From Echiichthys vipera (taxonomy: Eukaryota > Chordata > Actinopteri > Perciformes > Trachinidae): 64,000 nucleotides of DNA. A program made the translations under genes and the position numbers. Below are positions 34,190-46,064 of this stretch, piece by piece. The notes beneath the pieces are model-generated. The model searched no databases. It had not been told where the DNA came from and saw only the letters and a list, made by a program, of their open reading frames with translations. The stretch spans positions 30,473,695-30,537,694 of the forward strand of contig OY829650.1 in NCBI GenBank assembly GCA_963691815.1, given 5' to 3'. How positions within the stretch are numbered: the stretch's first letter is position 1; each line of letters begins with the position of its first letter.

Positions 34190-35409
34190 GTGGCAAAATT
34201 AACAATTTGTACTGCATGAGCAAAAAAAGCATGTTTTTATCCCCAAACTCTCTGGATTATCATAAAGTGAGCATGTCTCTAAAGGGGATACTTGTGGGTA
34301 CCCATAGAACCCATTTTGATTCAGATATCCTGGGTCAGAGGTCGAGGGCCCTCAATACTTTTAAGCATTTAAGCCTTAGAACAACTGACTATAAAACAAG
34401 AAGAATCAACTCCACTTAATCTTGTTACTTTGGACCAATGCTGGTCTGCCAATGCGTTCCCTGTTGCCCTCCCTGAATGCAGCTGAATCCCGATCAACTA
34501 GCAGCGTTACCATGTGGTACTGAAGAGGGCCAGGAGCTCCTGGGAGCTCCAGAAGAGAGGCGGGGGCCCAATCCCTCCAGCGCAACTCTCCCCTGACCAT
34601 CAGAACTACCAAATGAAAAAATCCATTTTCATGTGTTATTGGGGTTTATGCCACAGGTAAGTAAGAATTAGATCACGAGCAGGATCTCCAAGACAATAGA
34701 ATTATAATGGAATTGCTTAAAAAATCTTCCTTTTACAAGCTGAATGGTGCGTTTCAATCAAGTGAATTGCACAATGTCAATGCTATCCTCTGCTGATTAT
34801 ACCTGCTCGATACGGTGGTTCGCCTTTATTCATCAATTGTTCATACCATAGATGTATCACTCTGATCATTCCTTCATCTTGTAATCACTTAATTTGCATG
34901 TGAGTAGTTATTAGTTATTTTGTGTATATTTAGTTAAGAGTTCAATAAACAAATGTATAAATATGATTCATTCTATTTAATTGGATGGTGTGTGTATTAC
35001 AGTCACTGTCCATGAGTCAAGAACTAGAGAAGCAACCTTCAGAATTGAGATTAAATTAAATTAATTTATTCTGATAACCAAAGTTGAGCGCAAATAACCT
35101 CTATTTTGTACCAGTTTCTGAATTATTGTTACATTATTTGGTATTGCATTTAGACCTACACATCCGTCTTTAAACTGTTCTTCCATTGGCTGGGAAACCA
35201 GAAGTAAAGGTGGAAATCAAACACTTTGGAAAGGTTTGCTCCTGAAGCTCTTCCCTAACCCTCCACCTCTCACTCCCTCCTCCTCTGTTCCTCTCACTGT
35301 CTGGCTCTTTGTCTTCTGACACCTTTACTGCTGCTCTCTGGCTGTGCATTGGATTGCACTCTAGACTGCCACTCAGAGCCGAGCCATCTGATTGGTCCTG
35401 TGATAGACA
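34190..35409. other. Unassigned non-coding stretch
   Basis: AT-rich in 34700-35160. No supported feature. Confidence 0.3.
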
Positions 35410-35414
35410 GCCTG

Positions 35415-35471
<57 letters not shown>
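35410..35471. repeat. (CT)n microsatellite
   Basis: About 60 bp of CT. The Arg-Glu or Ser-Leu frames across it are artefacts. Confidence 0.95.
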
Positions 35472-35475
<4 letters not shown>

Positions 35476-35830
35476 GTATCTACATCTCTCTTGCAGACTC
35501 ACTTTCTCTCTGGCTGGCTGTCTAGTTTGCTGCTGCTTTTCCTGCTGCATGATAAATCTGATGCTAAATTTAGAGGCCGTTTTTCTCAAGCAGTGAGGGA
35601 TTACTGGCAGAGCAGGAGGGAGAATGACAAGGGAAGAGAGCTGGCTCTCTTATTCTCCCAGACACACTAAGAGCTTTCAGGCCATTTTTCGCTCTGCCTC
35701 TGCTTCTGTGTCTCATTTAGATCAGCAATCTGCTGGCAAACAAACAGCAGCCCATGCACTGGCTGAAGGTTGTTTCAGTGTGGACTGATAGAGGAGCTCT
35801 GTTAGAGGCTCTTATTTACGTTATGGATCA
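35472..35830. other. Unassigned non-coding stretch
   Basis: No gene or repeat recognised. Confidence 0.3.
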
Positions 35831-35838
35831 ATCTGTTG

Positions 35839-36886
35839 CAGGGCTGTAAACTAGCGTTCGCCTCTCGCCTAATGCGACTAAAATATTCCCCTGACAACTT
35901 AATTTTTGAGGGCTCCATGTGACGGGGTGGGTAAATGTTTGTCCCGATGGTTGTGCTTGTGCAATAAATTATGCATGATAAAGCAAAACATTGTAGTATC
36001 TATAAAATGCTAACATTTTAATGTTAGCGCTAAACTGGTGATTTGTTGTGTGTCGCACTGAAGTAGCTCCCCTGACATTGATGCTGTAGAAAATAGTTCC
36101 CCTCAGAAGCAACGTAATGTACGCGTCACACTCTTTAAAAGTTTGGTGCTGTGACTTTGATGTGAGCACAGCTATGATGCTGTGGACCAAGAGCTTAGTT
36201 AGAAGCAGGGCGCCCGACTATCCGGCTGTTAATATGCTATGCAACGCCCTTTCAAAATATGATTTCCGGTCCAAGCCTCGTTTTTCTACAACGCAGCAGT
36301 GCCGTGGTCTCCGTTGTTGATTTTTACCTCTTTCTTATGGATGAAAAAGATGTCTAACTGACCAAAGAGGTGATTGTAATAGTCCACATTTTTGACCGTT
36401 GTTATCTGTTTTGTTTCAACGGAGCGTTTGGACCCGAAAATTCTATTTGAAAAGGGTGTTACATCAGACTGAACAGCCGGTATGGTGGAGCAAAGCGGGT
36501 GTCAGAGAGGGTGTCCTCTGAAGACTGGGGTGAGTAGTTCTGATTAGAGATGCAGACTGGATCGGATTGGCCCCATCTGTAGTTCGGTTGTCAAAGTTTT
36601 GCACTGGTAAAGTTTTTCAATTTGCAATGTTTTGAAATTCAAGTTCAAATTCAATAATTAAACTTGAATTTCAAAACATTGCAAATGTTTCTAAATAATA
36701 CTTTGGCCTCTTTTCTAAGCATGTATTGTTATATAATACTGTTATCTCAATGAAAAGGACTGAAACAGATGAGAGGCAAAAAGAGGCAATTTATTATTTG
36801 GCCAGTAAAAAATGTAGTTGGCCGGTATATTCTTTCATCTACTGGTCCCCTTGGAAGGTGAGCCAAAAAGTTAGTTTACAGCCCTG
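35839..36886. mobile_element. Non-autonomous hAT element
   Basis: Both ends begin CAGGGCTGTAAACTA (mirrored at the right). ATCTGTTG is repeated exactly outside (35831-35838 and 36887-36894). 1,048 bp, no transposase. Near the right end a strong hairpin pairs AAACTTGAATTTCAAAACAT with its upstream complement (about 36625-36690). Confidence 0.93.
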
Positions 36887-36894
36887 ATCTGTTG

Positions 36895-37689
36895 ACTACT
36901 TTTGGATTCATCATTTAGTCTATAAAATGTCTCTTCATGACCTCTTCATTATTCTCATTCTGTCAAATTAACCGTCCTGAAACTTAAGAGAAGCTGCATT
37001 CATATTTAATTTTACCTATCTGGTACAGGTCTGCTGACATAGCTAGAAAATGAGGAGCTGTTATTCTTATTCTTTATTCATTTATCTATCAGGGACAGGG
37101 CACAATAATCACTACACATATGGCAGTGTTAGCCAAAGGGCTCAATAAAAAAAAACATTTAGCGTTTAATACAGTGAACAGCTGAACAGGATAAAAAGCT
37201 TAAAGGACTAAGGTAGCATCATGCATGTGTGAAAGGCATGCAGTTAATTAACACAAAGCAATGTTAAACTGACAATGGGCACAATTGCCACAAGCAGTTA
37301 AAACATGACAATATAAAAACTCATTACATCACAGATGGGCCAAGCAATCGGCAGCAGACAGGTCAAGCAGACAGAGACTAGGTATTTTGGCAGGTCTGGT
37401 TAGTTTCAAGGTTATGTGCAAATTAATGATAAGTGCCGTAGATTTGTTTACTGCTATATTAATGTTGTCAATATCAATAAAAAATATATTCACTTGGAAT
37501 GGGTTTATGATTGGTCAGCTGATCTGGGTAAAAAGAGCAGCCAGGTTTTTGTGGAAACAGCACAACGCTATATTAATAATACACTGCCTGTTGGAACAGG
37601 AGGAATAGCACCAATGGCAGCTATAGTGATTTATTTAAAATAGAAAATATTAGATTTGTGTTTAGTCTGAATCCTGGGTGGATTGTAAA
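36895..37689. other. Unassigned non-coding stretch
   Basis: Around 37060-37240 the sequence resembles an old non-LTR tail (TATCAGGGACAGGG) but cannot be placed. Otherwise nothing. Confidence 0.25.
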
Positions 37690-39625
37690 TGGCTCAAGCC
37701 CTCACCGCAGCAGTTCTCTGAGTGGCCACTAACGGCAATTTCTCATTGACCCCCATGTTAAACAGGCCGTTTTCACAACATAATTAAACCTGTTTAAGAC
37801 CTGGTACAAAAAAACATTCTAGTCTGTTTAGGTCATTAGACTTAGACTTAGACTTCTCTTTATTGATCCTTTGGAATGACTCCCGCAAGGAAATTGAGTT
37901 TCCAGCAGCTTACAAAAAAGGGAGGTATAAAAAAAAAGTACAGTATAAGATAATCAATAAACTTTTAGCTAAATAAATACAGAAAGTATTAAAAAACAGT
38001 AAACAATAAACTCTTTGTCAAATATATATGAGGTAGAATACAGATCAAATAAATTCACAGAAAATTAAATCAGATAAGTTAAATGTAGAGAAAATGTATA
38101 TGTATATTAGATAAAATATGTATGACTGTATATGACAGAAATGAGCAGCAAGATTCAATTATTGCACTTAAGTGGTGGATAAAGTTATTGCACAAAGAAA
38201 AGAAGATAAGTGTCCAGGTCTGTAAGAGTAGATTATTAATGTTACAGTGAGTGGCTCCCACTCCTTCCCTTCTGTCCTCTTTATTTCCTTGTTGTTGTAG
38301 AGTGTGATGGCCTGAGGGACAAAAGAGTTCTTGAACCTGTTGGTCCCACACTTGGGCAGGAGCAGCCTTCCACTGAACAGGCTCCTCTGGTTGCTGATGA
38401 CGGTGTGCAGGGGGTGGCTGCCATTGTCCATAATGTCCAGCAGTTTGTCCAGTGTCCTCTCTTCCACCGTCACCAGTGAGTCCAGTTCCATGCCGACCAC
38501 AGAGCCGGCCCGCCTGATGAGTTTATCCAGTCTGGAAGTGTCCTTCTTGGATATACTGCCCCCCCATCACACCACAGTGTAGAAGAGGACGCTGGTGACT
38601 ACAGAGTGGTAAAACATCCACATCAGTTTGCTGCAGATGTTGAAGGACCGCAGTCTCCTCAGGAAGTACAACATGCTTTGTGTCGTCCTGTACAGGTGGC
38701 TGGTTTGTGGTGTCCAGTCCAGTTTATTGTCTAGCCACAGCCCGATATCTCCATGACAACACTGAGGGGGGTGAATTTTCTTGTACCAGGCTAGTTTTTA
38801 TTCTATTGGAGGTTAAAGTTTATGAATAATTAGGGGCGTGGCCTCTTCTGTGACAGCTAGCCTCTGGCCCTCACTTCTCCTTGGAGGCTGGTTGTCAGGA
38901 TTAGCATCATTAGCATCCTAACTCCGTCACCTCGACCTGGACTGTGGTCATTTGTGGGGTGGTGTTTCCATAAGTGACAAGATGGTTTGCTCTTCAATCT
39001 GTACAAACAGATGGTTTAGTAACACAACATGTTAGCTCTGTTGTGCTAATTAAATAGTCGTGTTTGCACCATGACTTGCAGTGCAGCCTGCTATCTATGG
39101 CACATACACTAGATGCTAATCTGGAGCGGCGGGCGGATTTGGGCCGTGAGGGTCGGTGTTTTACAGTCTATTAGCATGTTACTGTGTTGAATATCAGTTT
39201 AAATCATAGATCAGAAATGCTGGCTGCCCTTTACTCCTGTGTTTTCCGCTAGAGACTGACCTCCCATGTCAATCTCTACCCTCTAAAAACTCCTGCTCCT
39301 GTCTGTTCCTGTTACAAAATGAAAAAAATGACTCCCTTTCCTCTCCTGGAAAAAATCTCAATATTGACTCACTCCTGTTTGTCTAGTAGCGTGTGCTGTT
39401 AGCCTAGCTCCCGAGCGATGATGCTAATGTGGCTAATCCAGTATTTGTCAGCCAGATGGACGTATCTCCCTCCCCCTAATGTCACATGCATGCCCTTTTT
39501 TGGTAAGAGGAAATAAGGAAGAGTCTGAAAAGATGGCGACTCCCAGAGGCGAGTGCGATTGGATCAAGTTGAAAGAACGGACCTGGACGGAGACGCTAAG
39601 TCTATTTTTTATACAGTCTATGAAA
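37690..39625. repeat. Old dispersed repeat split by a LINE fragment
   Basis: The left part (37735-37835: GTTTTCACAACATAATTAAACC) and right part (38746-38840: GACAACACTGAGGGGGGTGA, then ATTAGGGGCGTGGCC) look like adjoining pieces of one common fish repeat. The right side ends near TTTTATACAGTCTATG (39607-39622). Based on remembered repeat phrasing, not alignment. Confidence 0.35.
37836..38745 (-). pseudogene. 3' part of a LINE (L2/CR1/Rex-type), 5'-truncated
   Basis: On the minus strand the C-terminal region of ORF2 is readable in pieces: LYRTTQSMLYFLRRLRSF, then a VVTSVLFYTV region, then LDKLIRRAGSVVGMELDSL, then LDIMDNGSHPLHTVISNQRS and RLLLPKCGTNRFKNSFVPQA. At least one frameshift separates these. 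The 3' untranslated region follows and ends in AATAAAGAGAAG plus (TCTAAG)n. The enzyme would be endonuclease and reverse transcriptase; only the last part remains. It lies inside the older repeat at 37690-39625. Confidence 0.8.
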
Positions 39626-39864
39626 TGAACTCATGCATACCCTGTAATATCATACTGAGCCTAAAAGGGATGGCAGGTTATTGTACCTGTGCTCTTCAGA
39701 AACTAGATAGGGTCTAGTTTTTATTTGACAACATCAATAGCTGTCTTTAATGCCCTCTCACGTCCGTATATTTATGGCCAAGCTGGCGACAGCCTTGGCC
39801 AGAGGCATAATGTTTTTAAGTTGTCCGTCCTCTGTCCCATTCTCAAGAACGTGATATGTCATGA
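39626..39864. other. Short unassigned stretch
   Basis: Nothing recognised. Confidence 0.3.
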
Positions 39865-39869
39865 ACGCC

Positions 39870-40430
39870 TGTCACAGCTCAGCCATCTGCTCCCAGTACT
39901 TTTCCAGTGATCCCACCTCCGCCCCACTCAGCCTGCCAGCCACGCCCACCTCATCAATCTCACTCTATTCACCTGTGCACACAGCTGCCCTTCATCACAT
40001 GCAACCAGCCCAGTGTATATTCACCAGCTCCACACTTACTCTTCTGCCAGATTGTTCTTTGCCATGCGAGACTCTCGAGCGGATTCCTGCCTGACTTCCC
40101 GGTACCAACCTGGCCTGTCACAGATTCCTCTGCTTCGTCTGCCTCCTGATAATTGCCTCAGCCTTCGGCCCCTGACCAAGATTTCAGCCTCTGCCCTCCT
40201 GGTTCCTGTTGGCCTGTTTCTGACTGGTTTTATGGTTCTGCTGCCTGCTCCTCATTGGATTGTCTGCCTGTGCTGTCTTATCCCTGGTACTGAACCCCTG
40301 TCTGCCTTGACCAAGCCCCCTGCCCATGCATTGTTTTACTGTTTGCCTGTCTGCCTGAGCTTCAGTAAACTGTTTTCCATTTGTTCTGTGTCATTTGTGC
40401 TCCAATTGGGTCCATATATCACCGGTTACA
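39870..40430 (+). mobile_element. Solo LTR, family 1, plus orientation
   Basis: Reads TGTCACAG...GGTTACA and matches the reverse complement of 31-516 along its length, with about 75 bp of extra sequence near 40089-40155. The flanks ACGCC and GCCTG do not form a clean 5-bp duplication, so one flank may have been altered. The 157-codon frame here is incidental. Confidence 0.82.
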
Positions 40431-40534
40431 GCCTGGAGAGACTTTATCCAAATGAGGCACAAATGTCCACATGGAATCAAGGATGAAATGATTGATTTTG
40501 GAGGTCATAGGTCACGGTCACTGTGACCTCACAA

Positions 40535-40645
40535 CAGTGTTAATTTCATCAATGATTACTATGATGAAATATATTCGTCAATGACCCTTTTTTTCCACGA
40601 CTTAGACAAGACAATGATGAGACAGCATAGACGTCATTAACACTA
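40535..40645. mobile_element. Possible short MITE
   Basis: CAGTGTTAATTTCAT at the left and GTCATTAACACTA at the right form an imperfect inverted repeat about 110 bp apart. No target duplication. Weak. Confidence 0.3.
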
Positions 40646-40685
40646 ACTGTAACGATTATCAACATCACGTTATCTGAAAGAACTC

Positions 40686-42761
40686 AAGTGTGGAGCCTAG
40701 ATCCACAGGATAGTGGATATTCAGACAGTAATACTGTAGCTTCCAAACATCAAACAGATGGCAGAGATGATGTTGAGGTTTTGTCATTCACAATCATGTG
40801 GTCGACACTCAACATGAACTGCTTTGAAGTATATAAGAAAGGTTCCCGCAAAGAAGATGTAGGTAGAAAATAATTAACAGCATTAACATCCCAAAGTGTT
40901 ATTAAAAGTGCTATTTCTGGTTGCCCATCCAGTGGTATTTTCTCCTCCGTAGAAGTGTAATAAATCATCCAAGTCCGACCTGTCAGTTCCTTCCCTGCAG
41001 TGAGAACGAGTGCTTCACTAGGTCTGTTTTTTTCCCCAAAATCAATGGAGTTGTTCTCAGCCTGCAAACAACTATATTTTGAGCTGATGAAAGGGTTTAA
41101 AGGATGCACAACAGAAACAGAATGCACAATAAATGTATGGTTTACTGGTCCACATCCACTTAACTTTTTATTAGAGAACAGTCCAAGGGACGCAAGCTTA
41201 TGAGGAAGATCTATTATAAAGATCTATACATAAAATACAACAGGATGGGTTAGATGCTCAATTCTAACTTTCAAACATTAGTGTTCATGTTATGTTTTCC
41301 TAACATTAGTTAAGGCGCCTTCAGTGAAACTAAATATCAACTTACCACATACAATGATGCATGGTGTCACAGGCAAGCTTTCCACTTGTACTTCTTTTGA
41401 AGTACTTCTCCATAGTGTAACAGGTTCTCCTCCTCATCAAAATAGGAGAGAAGAAGGAGCACCATGACCATGTCATTGATCTGAGCAGCCCTGTAACTGT
41501 CCTCTCAAAATCTTCAGCTTTGTCACAGTCTGATGTTATTTTGTTCTAGTGTTGTTTAACGTGCTTCCTGTTTGTCTATTTCTTATATGTAGAGCTTCTT
41601 TGAGTACTGAGAAAAGCGCTATATAAAATTGATCTATTATTATTATTAATACTCATTTGCTCTTGTCTATGCAAATGTTTCTTATGAAGTCCAGAAGCCA
41701 CTTTCCCTTTTTTCCTACACTGGCAAGGAAAGTCTTTTTTAATGAAATCCGAGTAAGCTCTTGGAAGTGGACAGTCATGCCAGCCTCCGGGAACAAAAAT
41801 GGCCACTCCTCCATGAGGGATTGCAGTTATGCTCCATTGTTCATCACTTTATGTTGTGTGTAATAGGTGCACTTCATCAAAGTTCTGACCTCATCCGGGT
41901 TACGGTTGGTCTGATCATGGAGCACTTTTATTTTGACTTTTCTTCTCCTCTTGGCTTTCAGGTGTCCCACTCACTGGCCTGGATTTCACATCCCACTCAA
42001 TGCAGCCATATGTGTCCTGAACAGCTGCCCTTTGTGTGGCTGGGACTTCCTCTGTGTCATAATTATATAACTCTTGTTTGCACTTCTTTATCCTTGGTGC
42101 TGAAGACTGCTTCACATTTTCAATTCAGGATTGTGACTGTGGATACTTGGTAACATGTTTTTTGCCAACTTCAGTGGAGGCTTGTTTACTCGAAGGAGCA
42201 CATCATCTCAGAAACAACGATACAGAACATTTCAATCTGTAACTGTGGCTTTGGCCTTTTCCCCTTATCCACAAACTCCATCAAGGCTTCAGGAAAATTC
42301 TTCCATGAAATCTCAAAGCTGTCAACCCAATCTGCAGCAGTTATCGGGCGGCTAGACAAGTGTGAGAATAAGGAGCATGTTGAGGAAGATGGAGACATTG
42401 AAGCTGACTGGCTGCAGAATGTTGAGGAAGATGGAGAGGTAAATGGTGACAGGCCTTGGATTTCAGTGGGCTGTGCTGTAAAACAAAAATAATGAAATGA
42501 ACAAAATGGGTTTAATAATGTTTCATCCTTTGTTATACTATACTGTTCTTAGTGGTTTGTGTTAAGGCTGCCACCCATTGTCTTGTTTGAATTGGTCTTA
42601 GAACTGAAAACATCCACTTCCTGGATGAAGTGAAAATCTGTACTGGTCTCGACTCCCAGAGGTTGCAATGTCTCCTCTAAAATATCTACATTTGATGGTG
42701 GGAGTTCTGGCAACACCTTAGCGATGGAACTTCTGATGTCGCTTTGCTGTGCAGCATCCAC
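40686..42761 (-). pseudogene. SAMD3-like fish multicopy gene, decayed (gene B)
   Basis: Segments in minus-strand order fit one protein family. 42761-42600 is a SAM-like helical segment (ELPPSNVDILEETLQPLGVE). 42485-42186 is preceded by the acceptor TTTTGTTTTACAG and reads DWVDSFEISWKNFPEALMEF. 42110-41915 contains YGCIEWD and GTPESQEEK. 41800-41655 holds EWPFLF and KGKWLLDFIRNIC in another frame. 41480-41345 contains SYFDEEENLLHY and LPVTPCIIVCG. 41050-40750 contains FMLSVDHMIVND, and 40740-40690 contains NIHYPVDLGSTLEFFQ. Frameshifts and stops separate most of them, so it is not functional. The name SAMD3-like follows annotation of such fish proteins as I recall it; the molecular role is not known to me. 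Confidence 0.55.
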
Positions 42762-42830
42762 GTCTGAGTATAAAATAGTGAATAAGGCTCAATTAATGTC
42801 AGAATGGCAGCCGCAGACATTCAATAATGA

Positions 42831-44150
42831 GATAACACACTGAGTTTCAATTGAACTATTTGGTAGCCATCCTTCATGTAAGATGGCAGTGGATAGTAAT
42901 CAGTCACGTCACTGATGTTCAGACACAGCATCTTTTCCCTGTCTTTCCCAACTGCATACAGATGGTACTGAGGAAGGAATTCTGCAGTGTACATTGACAC
43001 CAGAAAATGAACCGTGGCATTTAAAAAAAATCAAATTTAAGTTCACTAAACTCTATGGAGTCAATATTCCCTGTGACAAGGAATTGCTCTTTCTTGTATG
43101 ATGTTCCCTTATACAGCATTTCTACTGTAACATTTGTGTCGGTCTCAGTGAAGCCAAATCGTCTGAAAGCATCTTGACTGGCTCTACTGTACAGTGCTGA
43201 GGGAAATGAAGAACCATCTTTAATTTGCAAGACAGCTTGAACCATAGATTCTGCTGACACATAAGCCTGCAACATCTGATATATTTCAGAGAGTCAGGCA
43301 GATATTTTCATAGTTTTTTAGATTCCTTACACATCTCTTTAAATAATTATGCTTACTTTCAAAGTGCATTCCCCATACACTAATCAAGGGGCCACATTTC
43401 AGAATTCATTCATTCATTTCTGGGAGAGATTTTCTTAGCACATATCATATCCTCAATGTCTTTCAGCTGCAATGTCAACTGCCACACATCATCTGCTGTG
43501 TCTGTCACTCTGTCACCAACAGTGAGAGGTAGCAGCCATAGCAGATTCCAGTTTTGTATGGTCTATCCTGAGAGTTTAGCTGCTTGAAGGCTGACTTCAC
43601 ATGGTTTTGCTGAAGCATCAGAGCCACCAGTATTTTAATTGTTTGATGCACCGATTCAGAAGTGAAACATGCCTTTTTCTTTATGAATTACTTCAGATAC
43701 AGTGCAACATCATGAGACAAACCCTCAAAGATGTCATGTCCTAAGCTGGCAGACCTGGCTGACAGACATGGAAGTATTGCAAAGAACTGAATACTGACTT
43801 GAACTTTACAGCTTCCACTTCTGTTGTGTCTTCAGTCTTGAGGCGATCAACGGACGTATTGTAGCTTTCAATCGTGCACTCTGGTCTACTCAGATTTGGA
43901 TCATCGCTCTGAAATTCAGATCAGGTTATTAAGGAGTATTTACAGAAATATCGTGTGCAACTGAAGTTTTCAGTGAAGCCACCATTGCAATGCCAGGCCA
44001 AATTATCTCCAGCAATGCAATGCAAGTTATTTTGACTACTGTTTCATCTGATAATACAATATCATTCTCCTCCAATTTCTTCAGGTCTACTAGTAGTTCA
44101 GAGAACACCTCAGCATGCCCAAAATGTTTGAAATCCTTCTCTCGGCGCAG
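42831..44150 (-). pseudogene. Companion fish multicopy gene, decayed (gene A)
   Basis: Minus-strand pieces: about 44080-43940 (IVLSDETVVKITCIALLEI), 43930-43800 (SRPECTIESYNTSVDRL), 43745-43570 (LGHDIFEGLSHDVALYLK, then a stop), 43550-43430 in another frame (WNLLWLLPLTVGDRV, then VWQLTLQLKDIEDMIC), 43275-43021 (84 codons), and 43012-42831 (FLPQYHLYAVG, then TDYYPLPSYMKDGY) ending at TGA. An A/T-run indel near 43013-43020 breaks the last two. Such proteins occur in many copies in fish genomes; I cannot name a function. It lies just upstream of gene B in the same orientation. Confidence 0.5.
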
Positions 44151-44199
44151 TTAAACGAGTGACATGGTGACAGGACGGATTTGTACCAAAAAATCACTG

Positions 44200-44465
44200 G
44201 ATTTAAATATCTGTCTTTAGGGTGTCCAGCTTCTCGCCCACAACATCACCGGCCCTCCTGACCAGTTTGTTCAGTCTGTTGGTGTCTGGGACCTTCAGCC
44301 TACTGCCCCAGCATGTGACAATGAAGAAGATTGCACTGGCTATAGGCGTACATACTGTGGTCTGCCCATCACGTAATCCACAATCCAGGACACGATGCAT
44401 CGCAGACATCTTCTCACCCAGTTGAGCCGGACGGATGATGTTGGAGAAGTCAAAGAACATGACTC
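44200..44465 (-). pseudogene. LINE ORF2 fragment
   Basis: The 85-codon minus frame contains CWGSRLKVPDTNRLNKLVRRAGDVVGEKL, the block that also occurs at 38460-38530 in the larger LINE fragment, so it is a related element. Only about 260 bp remain. Confidence 0.65.
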
Positions 44466-44469
44466 TATA

Positions 44470-45358
44470 TTAAAACGGTGTGGCCAATGCATTCCATAGC
44501 CTACAGTATAACCATGGGCTCGAACCTCTTTTATGGTTAGAACTATTTATCTTTTTTTTATTTCTATGGTTAGAAGTATTTATCTCACTTTTTAAAACTA
44601 GTTAAGCTTAATTGTCAAACTACTATTTCCACAGTCAGTAATACATAACTGTGCTTATTTACAGCTTCTGTACATTCAAAGCAGGATCGCTGCTGCCCCT
44701 TTAATAGTCCTTTGTGTTTACTTTCCCATCATCTGTGAGGCTCCTAACATGTAACTGTTCAGAGCAGCTCTGCCACACTGTTAGCATTTTTTTCTAACAC
44801 CTGAGTGCACACTGTAAGGTTTCAGTTGTAATAGTGTGTTGCATAGCACTGGGAGTCTGTGCTCTCTAATCCTGCTGCACATACACCAGGTTGTAATTCT
44901 GACACACATTTAGCTGAATCTGCAGTGGCTAGGCCTGCTGCCCAGTCTTTTCATATTTTTTTGCTGTGCCTGAGGAACACATGATATTGTTTGCTTATGT
45001 CTCTCTACCAGCTAGATATTAATGTGATTAAAGGTAATCAGCTTCTTGTATGTGATATTGTGTTTCCCATTTACCCCCCCTGTGTATGCTTGTAAATCTC
45101 ACTGATGGTTAACATTTCCCCAAGATCCTTTTATGACCTGAGTGGTGATGGTGCGCTTTCAATGTCACAGTCAAGCCATCAAGAATCATCGGAGAATCTG
45201 AAGACATGGCAAATCATTAATATAAAAACAAATATCTTGTAAGAGATGGGTCGCGGGTTTTGGCCAAACTGATAATTAATGTGCCCAGTCACAAGAAGAG
45301 TTATCTAATTAATATAACAATCACTTGTAACCAGAAATCTGACTTGCAAACATTATTG
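44470..45358. other. Unassigned non-coding stretch
   Basis: No gene or repeat recognised. Confidence 0.3.
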
Positions 45359-46064
45359 TTAAAGGTTGAATATGTAGAATGAGCAGAACACTGCCATCTA
45401 GGGTCTCAAGATCATAGTTAGTAACAACAAAAAACAAGTCCAGCAGTCGGGTTGCCAGGTTGGTCAGACCCGGCCCAGTAGCTTCAGGAGACCAGAATCT
45501 GTTTGAGACTGTTTGAACCCATCCCCTCCAGCAAATCACACCATTAAAACAAGGTTTAGAGGAGTTTGACTGACAGTTAGCATTAGCTGTTAGCATTAGT
45601 TACAGCTAAGTAAAGATGAAAGTGATGTTAGCGATCAAGGAGAAACGTAGCCATTTGGGCATGCATTTTAATGGCGTTTCTCACCTTTCTCTCAGTCCAT
45701 GGATTGAATGCTTGGCCTATATTGACTAGTTTTTGCCCGTCTGCGCTCACTCAACTGCTGAGACAAATAACGCCCCCTTCACTGAGGCTCCATTTCACCC
45801 AGTGCCAACCTACAGTAGTTGCACCCAACAACAGACAACCCTGGCAACCAGCAACGCCCAGCGCTATTGGCTGCTACAATGGAAACAGAACGGGACAGAA
45901 AGTCATTGTCAAACCTGTCAAAAAAATTAAATAAACATTAATTCAGACTAATTATATTTTCTTATAGAAAAGCCATACTTTCATTCTGTATCCCTCAAAG
46001 CGCCCTGTGGTTGTATTATTATTTTCTAAAAATAGAGCTTTGAATAAAGATTGTACATATTTAA

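Noticed and set aside
35170..35589. 139-codon Arg-Glu-rich minus frame
   Set aside because: Its core is the (CT)n microsatellite and the flanks have no domain.
39861..40486. Cys/Pro-rich frames of 77-157 codons
   Set aside because: They lie within a solo LTR, and the same peptides appear from its inverted copy at 31-516, so they are repeat shadows.
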